Source: Brachybacterium squillarum M-6-3
GTDB taxonomy: Bacteria > Actinomycetota > Actinomycetes > Actinomycetales > Dermabacteraceae
Length of the DNA stretch: 64,000 nucleotides
Assembly: GCF_000225825.1 (NCBI RefSeq)
Contig: NZ_AGBX01000006.1
Location: 62,001-126,000 of the forward strand
Direction: 5' to 3'
In this document: positions 42,881 through 51,624 of the stretch, in pieces
How positions within the stretch are numbered: position 1 is the stretch's first letter
How the letters are laid out: the number at the start of each line of letters is the position of its first letter
Position numbers and translations under genes: made by a program
The notes under the pieces: model-generated
Told to the model about the DNA's origin: nothing
What the model saw: the letters and a program-made list of their open reading frames with translations, nothing else
The model's database searches: none

Positions 42881-43001
42881 GGGGCTCCTTCTGGTCCCCA
42901 CCAGGGTAGCCGCTGGGACGATTGCGCCCCGAGCCGAACTCGCGGGTAACAATGGTGTGGAACGATGGCCCGGTGACGGCGCCGGCGGGGAGGACGACAC
43001 C

Positions 43002-44018
43002 ATGGCACTGACGCCACCGCAACGAGAGCGGGCCCGAGGAGCCGTGGTCGCCGCGGCGACCGGCGACGCCCTCGGCGCGCCCTACGAGTTCCAGGCCCCG
43101 ATCCCCGACTCCGACGATGTCGAGATGGTCGGCGGCGGCGTGCTGGACTGGCAGCCGGGGGAGTGGACCGACGACACCTCGATGGCGATCGTGGTGCTGG
43201 AGGCCGCGGCCGCCGCACCCGGTCGGCACGACCTCCGCGTCGACTCGGCGCAGGACCAGATCGCCCGCGAGTGGTACAGCTGGTCGCTGGGCACCCCGGA
43301 CATCGGCACCCTGACGTCCGCGGTGGTGCGCCGCGCCGCCGACCGCACTCGCGCCGCCGGGCACTACGCCCCGCACGCCGAGGACTTCCGCGAGGCCGCC
43401 GCGAGCGCCCACGAAGAGCTGCCGCGGATCGCCGGCAACGGCTCCCTGATGCGCACCCACGCCGCGGTGCTGCCCTACCTCGAGGCCAGCGAGGACGAGG
43501 CCGCCGCGGGCATCGACATCGTCTGCCGCCTCACCCACGTCCACCCGGACACCACCGAGGCCTGCCTGCTGTGGGGCCTCGCGGTGCGCCACGCGATCCT
43601 CACCGGCGAGATCGATGTGCGCCGCGGCCTGCACCGGCTCAGCGAGGAGCGCCGCGCCCTGTGGGTCGACCGCATCGAGGAGGCCGAGGGCGGCTACCCC
43701 CACGAGTTCCGCCGCAACGGCTGGGTGGTGCACGCCTTCCAGGCCGCCTGGTCCGCGATCCACCGCGCAGGCCCGATCCCCGAGGACAAGTTCGCCCGCC
43801 GCCAGATGCTGGTGACGGCGCTGGAGGCCGCGGCCCGCGCCGGCTACGACACCGACACGGTCGCCTGCATCACCGGGGCCCTGATCGGCGGGGCGCTGGG
43901 CGTGAAGGCGGTGCCGCCGGAGTGGCGGCGGGTGCTGTTCGGCTGGCCCGGCTACGAGGTCGACGAGCTGATCGCGCTCACCGACCGGGTGATCACGCCC
44001 ACCGAGGCCGAGAGCTGA
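43002..44018 (+). CDS. ADP-ribosylglycohydrolase family protein
   Basis: It removes ADP-ribose from modified proteins or small molecules. The 338-residue all-helical protein has the paired metal sites GDALGAPYEF, WTDDTSM and the C-terminal DTDTVACITGAL, which coordinate two Mg2+ ions. GNGSLMR is also typical. ATG 43002 has GGGGAGG upstream. A DraG-like nitrogenase regulator role is unlikely here; the natural substrate is unknown. It stands alone between divergent and convergent genes. Confidence 0.92.
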   Translation: MALTPPQRERARGAVVAAATGDALGAPYEFQAPIPDSDDVEMVGGGVLDWQPGEWTDDTSMAIVVLEAAAAAPGRHDLRVDSAQDQIAREWYSWSLGTPDIGTLTSAVVRRAADRTRAAGHYAPHAEDFREAAASAHEELPRIAGNGSLMRTHAAVLPYLEASEDEAAAGIDIVCRLTHVHPDTTEACLLWGLAVRHAILTGEIDVRRGLHRLSEERRALWVDRIEEAEGGYPHEFRRNGWVVHAFQAAWSAIHRAGPIPEDKFARRQMLVTALEAAARAGYDTDTVACITGALIGGALGVKAVPPEWRRVLFGWPGYEVDELIALTDRVITPTEAES

Positions 44019-44048
44019 GCCTCGCGCTGAGGGACCCGGCGGCGGGGG

Positions 44049-44813
44049 TCAGCCCCGCAGGCCAGCCCGCAGCGGCACCGCGTCGTCCTGTCCGCCGACG
44101 TGACGGATCCGCACCGTGCCGTCCGCGTCCTGCCCGACGACGGTGAGCTGCGTGCGGTAGCACTCCAGCGCCTTCCGCACGGCGTCCCCGGTCCCCGGCA
44201 GGTCACGCCAGGCGAAGCCCTCGCCCTCGGTGCTGCTGGCGATCTCGATCCGCGGGATGCCGGTGGCCCCGGATGCCTCGCGGGCCAGGTGGTGGGCCTG
44301 CACGTGGTCGGGGTGGCCGTAGGTGCCCTCGTCGTCGTAGCCGAGCAACACGTCGGGGCGGACCACCTCGATCAGCGCCCGCAGATCCGCGAGGGCCTGC
44401 GCGCGCGGGCGGCGGGTGAAGGCGTCCTCGCCGGAGGTCTCGGCCGGGCCGGCCAGTCCCTCCCGCACCCAGCGCATGCCCGAGTCGCGGTAGCGGCGGG
44501 GCGGCTGACCGGCGGCGAGGGCGGGGGCGGTGCCCAGCAGGTGCCGCTCGGCGACGCCGAGAGCCTCGCAGGCGCGGCGCACCTCCTCGCCGCGGATCTC
44601 GTCCAGGGGCCGCTCGTCGCCCGCGGCGATCGCCCCGGCGACGACCTCACCCTCCTCGCCGCGGCTCGCGGTCAGCAGCACCACGCGGGTGCCGCGGCCG
44701 GCCAGGTGGGCGAGCAGGGCACCGCTGGCCAGGGTCTCGTCATCGGGGTGGGCGTGCACCGCCAGCACCGTGCCGGCGTCCTCCAGCAGCTCCCAGGGGC
44801 CCGGAGCGGTCAT
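44049..44813 (-). CDS. PIG-L/LmbE-family deacetylase, MshB-like
   Basis: Zinc-dependent N-acetyl-glucosamine-type deacetylase of 254 residues. HAHPDDE (20-26) gives two zinc ligands and the catalytic Asp, and HPDHVQAHH (about 170) supplies the third ligand. It resembles MshB, which deacetylates GlcNAc-inositol in mycothiol synthesis. That role is strongly suggested by the overlapping (ATGA) upstream mshA. A mycothiol-S-conjugate amidase is the alternative, but Mca is usually longer. Confidence 0.85.
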   Translation of the reverse strand: MTAPGPWELLEDAGTVLAVHAHPDDETLASGALLAHLAGRGTRVVLLTASRGEEGEVVAGAIAAGDERPLDEIRGEEVRRACEALGVAERHLLGTAPALAAGQPPRRYRDSGMRWVREGLAGPAETSGEDAFTRRPRAQALADLRALIEVVRPDVLLGYDDEGTYGHPDHVQAHHLAREASGATGIPRIEIASSTEGEGFAWRDLPGTGDAVRKALECYRTQLTVVGQDADGTVRIRHVGGQDDAVPLRAGLRG

Positions 44814-46042
44814 CGGCGGGCCTGCAGGGTGCTCGCGTACAGGGAGGTGAGGGCCTCGGCGCTGGCCTCCCAGGTGCGGGTGGTGGCGAACGCGCGGGCG
44901 GAGGCGACGGCGGCGGCGTAGCGCTGCGGGTCCTCCAGGAGGGTCTGCACGGCTTCGGCCCACACGTCGGGGTCGCGGCTGGTCAACACCAGGCCGTCGG
45001 GGTCCACGGCCTCGCGCACGCCGCCGGCGCACTGCCAGGCCACCACGGGGGTGCCGCTGGCCTGCGCCTCGAGCGCCACCAGGCCGAAGGTCTCCGACCA
45101 GCTGGTCAGGAGCAGCACCCCGGCCGAGCGCATCGCCGCGGCCAGCTCGCCGCGGTTCAGGGCGCCGACCAGCTCCACCCGGTCCGCGACGCCCAGCTGC
45201 TCGGCGCGCTCGCGCAGCTCGGCGAGGTAGTCGGCGAAGTCGGCGGAGGAGCCGCCGGCCAGCACCAGCCGCGCCCCCAGGGCCGGGTCCAGGTGGGCGA
45301 GGACCTCCAGCGCCAGGTCGGGGGCCTTCAGCGGCTGCAGACGCGCGGTGAACAGCAGCGTCGGCCGCTGCCGCCGGTCCTCGGCGGTGTGCTCGCCGGG
45401 GTGGAAGCGCTCCACGTCGACGCCGGGGCGCACCACGGCCAGGCGCTCCCCGGGCACGCCGTAGCGCTCGCCGACGGTGCGGGCCTCGGCCTGGGAGACG
45501 GCGACCACCAGGTCGGAGTCCTGCGCCGCGAGGCGCTCGCCGGGGATGCGGCCGGCGGACTCGGCCGGCTCCCCGTTCTCCAGCGAGCCGGCACCCTCGG
45601 GCGCGGCCACCGAGTGGAAGGACTGCAGGTGGGGCACGCCCAGCTCCCGGGCCACGGGCAGGGCGGCGACCCCGCTGAACCAGTGGTTCGAGTGCATCAG
45701 GTCGATCTCGAGGGGCTCGCCGAGGGCGTCGGTGCCGGCCAGGCGGGCCCGCAGGGTCGCGGTGAACGGCTCGATGGCCTGCTCCATCGCGCTCTTGGCC
45801 AGCGGCGTCGCCGGCCCGGCGTCCAGATGGTGCAGGCGCAGGTTCTCGGCCACCTCGACCACGTCGGGGGAGTCCGGGTGGGCGCGGCGGGTGAACAGCT
45901 CCACGCGGTGCCCGGCGCGGGCCAGCGCCAGGGACTCCTCGAGGACCACCACGTTCATGCCCCCGGCGTCGTCACCCCCGGGCTCCTCGAGCGGGGAGGT
46001 GTGCAGGCAGATCGCGGCGATCCGCAGGGGGGTGTCGAGCAT
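44810..46042 (-). CDS. mshA: D-inositol-3-phosphate glycosyltransferase MshA
   Basis: First enzyme of mycothiol synthesis, transferring GlcNAc from UDP-GlcNAc to inositol-3-phosphate. The 410-residue GT-B protein (GT4 family) has the MshA N-terminal HTSPLEEPGGDDAGGMNVVV, NHWFSG, the nucleotide-binding TARLQPLKAP and the E-x7-E stretch SETFGLVALEAQASGTP. ATG 46042. The stop overlaps the deacetylase start. Together with the deacetylase it supplies the first steps; cysteine ligation and acetylation genes must be elsewhere. Confidence 0.9.
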   Translation of the reverse strand: MLDTPLRIAAICLHTSPLEEPGGDDAGGMNVVVLEESLALARAGHRVELFTRRAHPDSPDVVEVAENLRLHHLDAGPATPLAKSAMEQAIEPFTATLRARLAGTDALGEPLEIDLMHSNHWFSGVAALPVARELGVPHLQSFHSVAAPEGAGSLENGEPAESAGRIPGERLAAQDSDLVVAVSQAEARTVGERYGVPGERLAVVRPGVDVERFHPGEHTAEDRRQRPTLLFTARLQPLKAPDLALEVLAHLDPALGARLVLAGGSSADFADYLAELRERAEQLGVADRVELVGALNRGELAAAMRSAGVLLLTSWSETFGLVALEAQASGTPVVAWQCAGGVREAVDPDGLVLTSRDPDVWAEAVQTLLEDPQRYAAAVASARAFATTRTWEASAEALTSLYASTLQARR

Positions 46043-46160
46043 GGCTCCATCCTAGGCGGGCGTGACGTGACGCCTCTCCTGTTCGCCCGTGACGAAAATG
46101 CGCGCGGCCTGGGTCACGGGGAGTTGAAACTATGCCCCCGCATTCGACAGCCTGAGCGGC

Positions 46161-46766
46161 ATGGATACCGCGGAAATGGTGGATTGGGCGGCCCTGAACG
46201 CCCATGCAGCGGGCCGTCCTGCCCGGCGGCTGGTGTCGAAGGCGATCACCGCGGCCGGAGGGGACCGCCACGCGCAATCCGGTGTGGTCCTGGATCTCGG
46301 AGCCGGCGCCGGCGCCGACTCGCTGCAGTTCGCCCGCCACGGCTGGACCGTGCACGCCTACGACGCCGACGACACCCTGGCCGCGCGGCTGGTGGAGAAC
46401 GAGCGCATGAGCGGCGACGTGATCTTCCATCACACCGACCTGGCGGAGGTCGAGGAGTTCCCGGCCGCCCGCATCATCTACTCGACCTACACCCTGGGCC
46501 TGCTGGGCCCCGAGGGCCTGGCCGCGATCTGGCCGAAGCTGGTGGGTGCCCTGCCCGTCGGCGGCGTGATGGCCGTGGACCTGTTCTCCACGAACGACTC
46601 CTGGGCCGAGCGCCCGGACATCGCCACCCCCAGCCGCGAGCAGATCGACGAGATGTTCCGCGGCTTCCAGATCGTGGAGCGCAGCGAGCGCGACGAGGAC
46701 GGTCGCTTCCTGGCCGACCGCAAGCACTGGCACGTCATCACGACCCTGGCGCGGAAGCGGGGCTGA
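46161..46766 (+). CDS. Class I SAM-dependent methyltransferase
   Basis: A 201-residue methyltransferase. Motif I is VVLDLGAGAGADSLQFAR (about 42-59), then VHAYDADD, HTDLAEVEEFPAARIIYSTY and the final beta strands. The compact form with no extra domain resembles tellurite-resistance/TehB-like methyltransferases, but I cannot name a substrate. ATG 46161. The last 29 bp overlap the convergent FAD monooxygenase gene. Confidence 0.85.
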   Translation: MDTAEMVDWAALNAHAAGRPARRLVSKAITAAGGDRHAQSGVVLDLGAGAGADSLQFARHGWTVHAYDADDTLAARLVENERMSGDVIFHHTDLAEVEEFPAARIIYSTYTLGLLGPEGLAAIWPKLVGALPVGGVMAVDLFSTNDSWAERPDIATPSREQIDEMFRGFQIVERSERDEDGRFLADRKHWHVITTLARKRG

Positions 46767-47805
46767 GCGCCCCGAGGGTGCGCAGCCGCCGATCTCGGGC
46801 GGGCGCGGCGCGATCCGCGAGGGCGAGGTTGGCCATCGCTGCAGAGCCCACACGCCAGGCCTGACCCGCGATGCCTCGCCGTGCGGCGTAGTCCCGCAGG
46901 GCGCGGCGGAGGTCCGCGTGGCGGGCGAGGCTCGCCGTGAGGGCCGCGGCGTCCACCAGCGCCGTGTTCGCGCCGTGGCCGAGATTCGGCGCCATCGCAT
47001 GGGCGGCGTCCCCGATCAGCACGACGTTCTCCCGCACGGGCCACGGCATCGGCGGGGCGGTGTGCATGCCGTGCACCAGGGTCGTCTCCGCACGGGCCGC
47101 CTCGAGCACCCTGTCGATCGGTGCGCGACGTTCACCGAGGACGCCGCGCAGATGCGTGAGGGCCGCGGCGACCGTGGGGGAGCGGTGCTCGGGGATCACC
47201 GCGAACCAGTTGGTGCGCTCCCCGGGCAGCGGCGTGATGCCGAACAGCCAGCCCCCGCCCCAGGTCTCGGAGACCTCCGGCGGCGGGATCTCCGCGGTGC
47301 CCCGCAGGATCGTCACCCCGTGCGAGCGGGCCCGGCCCCTCCCGGGCCAGCCGGAGGCGCGGACCAGGGAGTGCACCCCGTCGGCTCCCACCAGGAGGTC
47401 GGCACCCTCGCGCAGCGGGCGGACGTCCGCGATCCGCGCCGTGCGCCGGGCCACCTGATCGGGCAGGGCGTCGAGCAGGAGCCGCACCAGCTCGGAGCGG
47501 GGGATCAGCAGGGCGCCGCCCGCGGGCAGCTGCGCGAGCGTGCGGCCGTCGGCGCCGACGAGCCGTCCGGACCGGGGCGCGGCAGCGCGGTTCCGGACGT
47601 CCTCCAGCAGTCCCAGCTCGGCGAGGACCCGCTGCGCCGGGCCGAACAGACCGAGGGCGGTGCCCACGGCGGGCACGGCGAAGGCCTCGTCGACGATCTC
47701 GATCTCGTGACCCCGACGGGCCAGCAGGCCGGCGGCGGCGAGGCCGGCCACCCCGGCGCCGAGCACGCGGACCCGCAGGGATCGGGTGGCCGCCGCGTCG
47801 CTCAT
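46738..47805 (-). CDS. FAD-dependent monooxygenase (PHBH fold)
   Basis: A 355-residue flavoprotein hydroxylase. The dinucleotide-binding GAGVAGLAAAGLLARRG (about 17-33), the D-G motif LLVGADGVHSLVR and the G-D motif VVLIGDAAHAMAPNLGHGAN (about 265-285) are all present. These define the group A flavin monooxygenases, acting on aromatic or polyketide-like compounds. It is convergent with and overlaps the methyltransferase gene by 29 bp. The substrate is unknown. Confidence 0.9.
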   Translation of the reverse strand: MSDAAATRSLRVRVLGAGVAGLAAAGLLARRGHEIEIVDEAFAVPAVGTALGLFGPAQRVLAELGLLEDVRNRAAAPRSGRLVGADGRTLAQLPAGGALLIPRSELVRLLLDALPDQVARRTARIADVRPLREGADLLVGADGVHSLVRASGWPGRGRARSHGVTILRGTAEIPPPEVSETWGGGWLFGITPLPGERTNWFAVIPEHRSPTVAAALTHLRGVLGERRAPIDRVLEAARAETTLVHGMHTAPPMPWPVRENVVLIGDAAHAMAPNLGHGANTALVDAAALTASLARHADLRRALRDYAARRGIAGQAWRVGSAAMANLALADRAAPARDRRLRTLGALSPASAPGS

Positions 47806-47852
47806 GGGCCGACGGTACCGTCACGCCCCGACGAATGATGAGGCGGGGTGGA

Positions 47853-48494
47853 TCACCGGCCCTGCAGGGTGAGCACGGCGGTCACGCGCCGGTGCACGCT
47901 CGCATCGGCCTCGAGCCCGAGCTTCGCGAACAGCCGCTGGGTGTGCTTCTCGACCGCGCCGCCGCTGATCATCAGCCGCTCGCCGATCGCCACGTTCGTG
48001 AGACCCTCGCCCTTCAGCTCCAGCACCTCGCGCTCGCGGGCGGTGAGGTCGTCCAGCGGGGTGCGGCGGCGGGAGGCGATCACCTGGCCGACGACGTCCG
48101 GATCGATCGCGACCCCACCCTCGGCGACCCGCTCGATCGAGGCCAGGAAGGTGGGGATGTCGAACACGCGGTCCTTCAGCAGGTACCCCGTCGCGCGGGT
48201 CCCGGACTCGATGAGCTCGGTCGCGTAGCCGATCACCACGTACTGACTGAGCAGCAGCACCGGGGCCTCGGGCCAGGAACGGCGGATCTCCTGGGCGGCG
48301 CGCAGTCCCTCGTCGGTGTGGCTCGGGGGCATCCGGATGTCCGCGATCACGAGGTCCGGGCGCAAGGAGAGAGCACGGGTCACCAGGCCCGGACCGTCGG
48401 CCGCGGCGGCCTCGACCTCGTGGCCGGCCTCCTCGAGCAGCAGACGCAGCCCCTCGCGCAGCAGGGCCGAGTCGTCCGCGATCACGATCCGCAC
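47853..48494 (-). CDS. NarL/LuxR-type response regulator
   Basis: A 213-residue two-component regulator. The receiver domain has the acidic pair in VIADDSALLREG, the phosphorylated Asp in LVIADIRMP (about 54) and the conserved Lys in YLLKD. A LuxR-type HTH follows (LTAREREVLELKGEGLTN, about 145-205). GTG 48494 is inside the end of the kinase gene (13-bp overlap), so the pair is co-translated. The signal is unknown. Confidence 0.93.
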   Translation of the reverse strand: MRIVIADDSALLREGLRLLLEEAGHEVEAAAADGPGLVTRALSLRPDLVIADIRMPPSHTDEGLRAAQEIRRSWPEAPVLLLSQYVVIGYATELIESGTRATGYLLKDRVFDIPTFLASIERVAEGGVAIDPDVVGQVIASRRRTPLDDLTAREREVLELKGEGLTNVAIGERLMISGGAVEKHTQRLFAKLGLEADASVHRRVTAVLTLQGR

Positions 48495-49861
48495 GGGATC
48501 ACCGCCTCCAATCGGGTGCCCCCGCCGAGCGGGGATTCGATCCGCAGCTCGCCCTCGAGGGCCGCCACCCGGCCGACGAGCCCCGCGAGTCCGCCGCCCG
48601 GACTGGTCGCCGCACCGCCGCGCCCGTCGTCCACGACCTCCACGTGCAGCATGTCGGCCCGCCGGAGGACCTGCACACGGACGGCCTCGGCCCCGGAGTG
48701 CTTGGCGACATTCGTGAGGGCCTCGGAGACCACGTAGTAGGCGCCGATCTCCACGTGTTCGGGCAGGTCGAGGTCGGGACACTCCACCTGAGCGGGCACC
48801 GGACAGATCGCGGCGAGCTCGGCCAGCGCCCCGGGAAGCCCCCGGTCCACGAGGACGGGCGGCGCGATCCCGCGGGAGAGGCGACGCAGCTCGTCGAGCG
48901 TCTCCGCGAGCTGGGTGCGGGTGCCGCGCAGCATCTCCTGGGTGCGCTCCGGGTCCGTGCCGGCGGCCTGCTCGGCCCTGGCCAGATCCATCGAGGCGCG
49001 CACCAGACGCTGCTGGGGACCGTCATGGAGGTCCCGCTCGAGGCGGCGCAGCGCTGCGGACTCGGCGAGACGGCCCGCGGCACGGGACCGCTCGGCGCGC
49101 TCGAGCTGCTGCTGCTCGGCGTAGCGCGAGCTCAGCAGTCCACGGGCGATCCCGCGGTGGACCGCGGTGAGGCCGCGCGTCACGGGGACCACGGTGAGCA
49201 GGAACAGCAGGCCGATCAGCACCTGCCCGCCCAGGTCGACCACCAGGGCAGGTGTCCCGGTCATGCCCATCAGCTCGGGCAGGCCGGAGCGCTGCTCGGC
49301 GGGAAGCACCTGTTCCAGGATGAGGGTCGCGACCGGCCCGGCGACGGTGCCGATCGCCCCGAGCGTCCATGCCAGGGCGATCGGGAAGGTCGCCAGCACC
49401 GCGACCAGGTTCACGGGGGTCCACAGGCAGTTCATCCAGGACTGCGGGTCCGCGAGCGGGGTGAGCATCCTGCGCACCCAGCCGGCTTCCTCTGCGGCCC
49501 TCCGCGGTCGCGGGGTGGGGAGGTCGGTGCCGAGCAGGCTGTGCTGGAGGGAGCGCTCGGCGGCGGCGAAACCGCGGGCCACCAGCACCCCGGCGACGAG
49601 GATCGGCAGGCCGATCCAGATCACCACGGTGACGGCACCGGCCGCGAGCAGGGTCAGGACGAGGGAGAACGCGAGGAGCCCGAGGACGAGAGCGAGGAGG
49701 GAGTACAGCAGGAAGCGGCCCACGTCCCCGGCACCGCGGGTCAGGCGGTGGCCGGTCCGGGCCGGCGCCTCCGTGGAGGGCGACCGGGTCGCGAGGTCGT
49801 CGAACGGGTCGGGGAGGGACAGGGAGGCCGCGTTGTCGGAGGCAGGGGTCACGGTGCTCAT
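48482..49861 (-). CDS. Membrane sensor histidine kinase (HisKA_3)
   Basis: A 459-residue kinase partnering the downstream regulator. Several transmembrane helices (about 50-95, 150-200, 220-240) form a sensor part of the DUF1707/PspC-less type seen in actinobacteria. A HisKA_3 region follows with the phosphorylated His in RRLERDLHDGPQQRL, then an N box SEALTNVAKHSGA and a G box DDGRGGA ... GGGTRLEAVIP. ATG 49861. Such pairs often respond to cell-envelope stress, which is inferred, not shown. Confidence 0.92.
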   Translation of the reverse strand: MSTVTPASDNAASLSLPDPFDDLATRSPSTEAPARTGHRLTRGAGDVGRFLLYSLLALVLGLLAFSLVLTLLAAGAVTVVIWIGLPILVAGVLVARGFAAAERSLQHSLLGTDLPTPRPRRAAEEAGWVRRMLTPLADPQSWMNCLWTPVNLVAVLATFPIALAWTLGAIGTVAGPVATLILEQVLPAEQRSGLPELMGMTGTPALVVDLGGQVLIGLLFLLTVVPVTRGLTAVHRGIARGLLSSRYAEQQQLERAERSRAAGRLAESAALRRLERDLHDGPQQRLVRASMDLARAEQAAGTDPERTQEMLRGTRTQLAETLDELRRLSRGIAPPVLVDRGLPGALAELAAICPVPAQVECPDLDLPEHVEIGAYYVVSEALTNVAKHSGAEAVRVQVLRRADMLHVEVVDDGRGGAATSPGGGLAGLVGRVAALEGELRIESPLGGGTRLEAVIPCGS

Positions 49862-50328
49862 GGTTCCAGTCTGGGAAGGAGGACGAGGGTTCCCTATCCG
49901 GCGGGCACCCGGGTGGACGTCGGGCCAGCCCGACACCCACGGTCCGGCGGCACGCGTAAGGGTGCAGGGGGCTCGATGTCGGCACGCCTGGTGCCGGGCG
50001 TGGGTGGCGCGGAGGGCGCGACCGGTGTGGCGTACGCGGCAGCCGACGCGGAGGTCCAGCGTTCGCTGATGCCCCCGAAGCGCCTGTTTCGCAGCCTCGC
50101 GGGGGAGTCGCCCGTGCAGGCGGCGGAGCGGATCTGGATGCCACTCGTCCGAGCCGGGGAGTGCCATCGACAGGGCTGCCGGACCACCGCGGGGTCGCAA
50201 GGCCCTGATAATCCCCGCGCGTCCATCCTGATCGGATCCGAGCGGAGGGGACGGGGGCGTCATTGCAGGGTAGCGGTGCACCTCCTTGCGCCTCTGCTTT
50301 CACCGTCCAGGTCTGGCTCGACAAGAAA
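49862..50328. other. Intergenic region, no recognisable gene
   Basis: About 470 bp between the kinase start and the end of the CGNR-type gene. It must contain the kinase promoter. Several open frames exist on both strands, but none has homology I recognise or a good ribosome-binding site. Base composition becomes less biased toward 50.2 kb, at the border of the IS island. Confidence 0.5.
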
Positions 50329-50853
50329 TCAGTCGCGACGGCTCCGTGCGCGGTGGCGGCGGACGGCGTCTCTGCTGGCACCCCGTGGAGAGCAGCAGCG
50401 CTGGGTCCCGTTGCGCGAGGTATCGACGATCACGCGCCGACAGGGCGTGGAGCCGCAGCGTCCGAGGCGGGTGATGCCGCGCGTGGTCAGGTGGATCGCC
50501 GTGCCCACGGCGATCACCGAGCGCAGGACCACCGGGAGGTCGTCATCGATGTCGCGGTAATGCAGGTGCCATCCCTCTCCGTCGTGGTCGGTCAGTCGCG
50601 GGTAGGCGGTGACGACCGCCATCTGCTCGTTCAACAGGGCGGCGCGGGCCTCGGCACTCGGAGCATTGACGATGAGCAGCCACTGGTCGATGATGTCCCG
50701 GCAGCGGGCGTGATCTCCCGGCTGCGCGGGAAAAGGCATGGACATGCCGTGTTCGCGGGTGCGGTCGACGATGCCAGAGCGGTTCGCCGGCCAGTCGTCG
50801 GACAAGGACTGTGCGAGGCGGACCGCGTACTCACCGTAAGGGTTGAGATGCAC
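50329..50853 (-). CDS. CGNR/ABATE-domain zinc-finger protein with degenerate finger
   Basis: A 174-residue probable transcription regulator. The N-terminal ABATE-like part (HLNPYGEYAVRLAQSL, then LLIVNAPSAEARAALLNEQ) precedes a C-terminal CGNR zinc finger with the very typical CRRVIVDTSRNGTQR. The following part reads CCSPRGASRDAVRRHRAR where the family has C-S-P-R-C-A/G-N-R, so the last Cys and the Asn are lost. The first pair is C-x4-C rather than C-x3-C. The gene begins with GTG 50853 and is divergent from the broken LysE gene 25 bp away; such regulator/transporter pairs are common. It may be decaying. Confidence 0.75.
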   Translation of the reverse strand: MHLNPYGEYAVRLAQSLSDDWPANRSGIVDRTREHGMSMPFPAQPGDHARCRDIIDQWLLIVNAPSAEARAALLNEQMAVVTAYPRLTDHDGEGWHLHYRDIDDDLPVVLRSVIAVGTAIHLTTRGITRLGRCGSTPCRRVIVDTSRNGTQRCCSPRGASRDAVRRHRARSRRD

Positions 50854-50878
50854 AAGGCCATTACATCAGGGTCGTCCC

Positions 50879-51027
50879 ATGATGACTCCAGCGACGATGT
50901 TCCACATTTCCGCGCAGGCCGTGATCGGGAGGGCGGCGGCGCAGGCGATGGTGCTCACCCCGGGACCGAACATGATGTACCTCGCCTCTCGCAGCATCGG
51001 GCAGGGCCGACGCGCTGGGCTGGTCTC
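50879..51027 (+). pseudogene. LysE/RhtB-family exporter, cut after about 50 residues by IS3
   Basis: The N-terminus MTPATMFHISAQAV and then VLTPGPNMMYLASRSIGQGR, followed by RAGLVS, is the start of a LysE-type amino-acid exporter. The reading frame is broken where the IS3 left end begins (51028). No continuation of the gene was found on the other side of the island, so its 3' part is lost. It is divergent from the CGNR regulator that probably controlled it. Confidence 0.8.
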
Positions 51028-51119
51028 TGAAGCGCCCCGGGTCACTTTCCATGGCTAGGAAGCCGCCGGCACGGTGAACCGTCCCGGGTTTGATGCCGCT
51101 GCTGTTTGAGTCCGGAAGG

Positions 51120-51413
51120 ATGGACAGCATGCCGAAGAAGATCGATCCCCAGCTGCGCGCGAGGTGCGTGCGGCTCGTCAGGGAGCACCAGCAGGAGTAC
51201 CCCACCCTGACGGCCGCTGTCGCCGCGGTGGCCCGCCAGGAGGGCGTCTCGCGGGAGTCCGTGCGCCGCTGGCTGGCCGAGGCCGAGGTCGACGACGGGA
51301 CCCGCCCCGGCATCACGAGTGAGGAGTCTGCCGAGGTCAAGCGTCTGAAGGCCGAGAACAAGCGGCTGCGGGAGGACAACGAGATCCTCCGCCGGGCCTC
51401 GATTTTCTTCGCG
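51120..51413 (+). pseudogene. IS3 orfA transposase subunit, interrupted by IS110
   Basis: The 5' portion encodes an HTH protein (MDSMPKKIDPQLRAR ... SRESVRRWLAEAEVD) with a leucine-zipper-like region (EVKRLKAENKRLREDNEIL), the normal IS3 OrfA plan. The frame is broken after ASIFFA. The missing tail (ELDPRGR and TGA at 52776-52778) is found right after the IS110 copy. Confidence 0.85.
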
Positions 51414-51428
51414 TCAGTACCAGACTGA

Positions 51429-51624
51429 GGGTGTCCCGGCGGGGCTGGCTCGTTTATTCGCTGCTTTCGTAGCTTGTCCGCGATGTGCCGTCCCGCCGGG
51501 GCCCGCGGTGCTGGAAGTGGGCGTGGCCTGATAGGAGCCTGCTGGATCGAATGCCCAACTGAGTCGTGCCCGTCTGCGTTCGGCACCGCAGCTCGAGCAG
51601 TACCGGACTGGGAAAGGGACTGTC
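51429..51624 (+). ncRNA. Candidate IS110 bridge-RNA region
   Basis: The non-coding left end of the IS110 element, upstream of the recombinase ATG. IS110 elements are known to express a bridge RNA from this position whose loops pair with target and donor DNA. A near-repeat is visible: AGTACCAGACTGAGGG at the left border (51417) and AGTACCGGACTGGGAAAGGG (51599), which may reflect donor-end pairing. I could not fold it. Borders and strand of the RNA are inferred. Confidence 0.4.

Noticed and set aside
39539-42949. Open frame of more than 1100 codons on the plus strand opposite the M13 peptidase
   Set aside because: Shadow frame; Gly/Gln/His-rich product with no recognisable domain.
49894-50226. 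Possible gene in the gap before the sensor kinase
   Set aside because: Pro/Arg-rich frame with no homology or ribosome-binding site.
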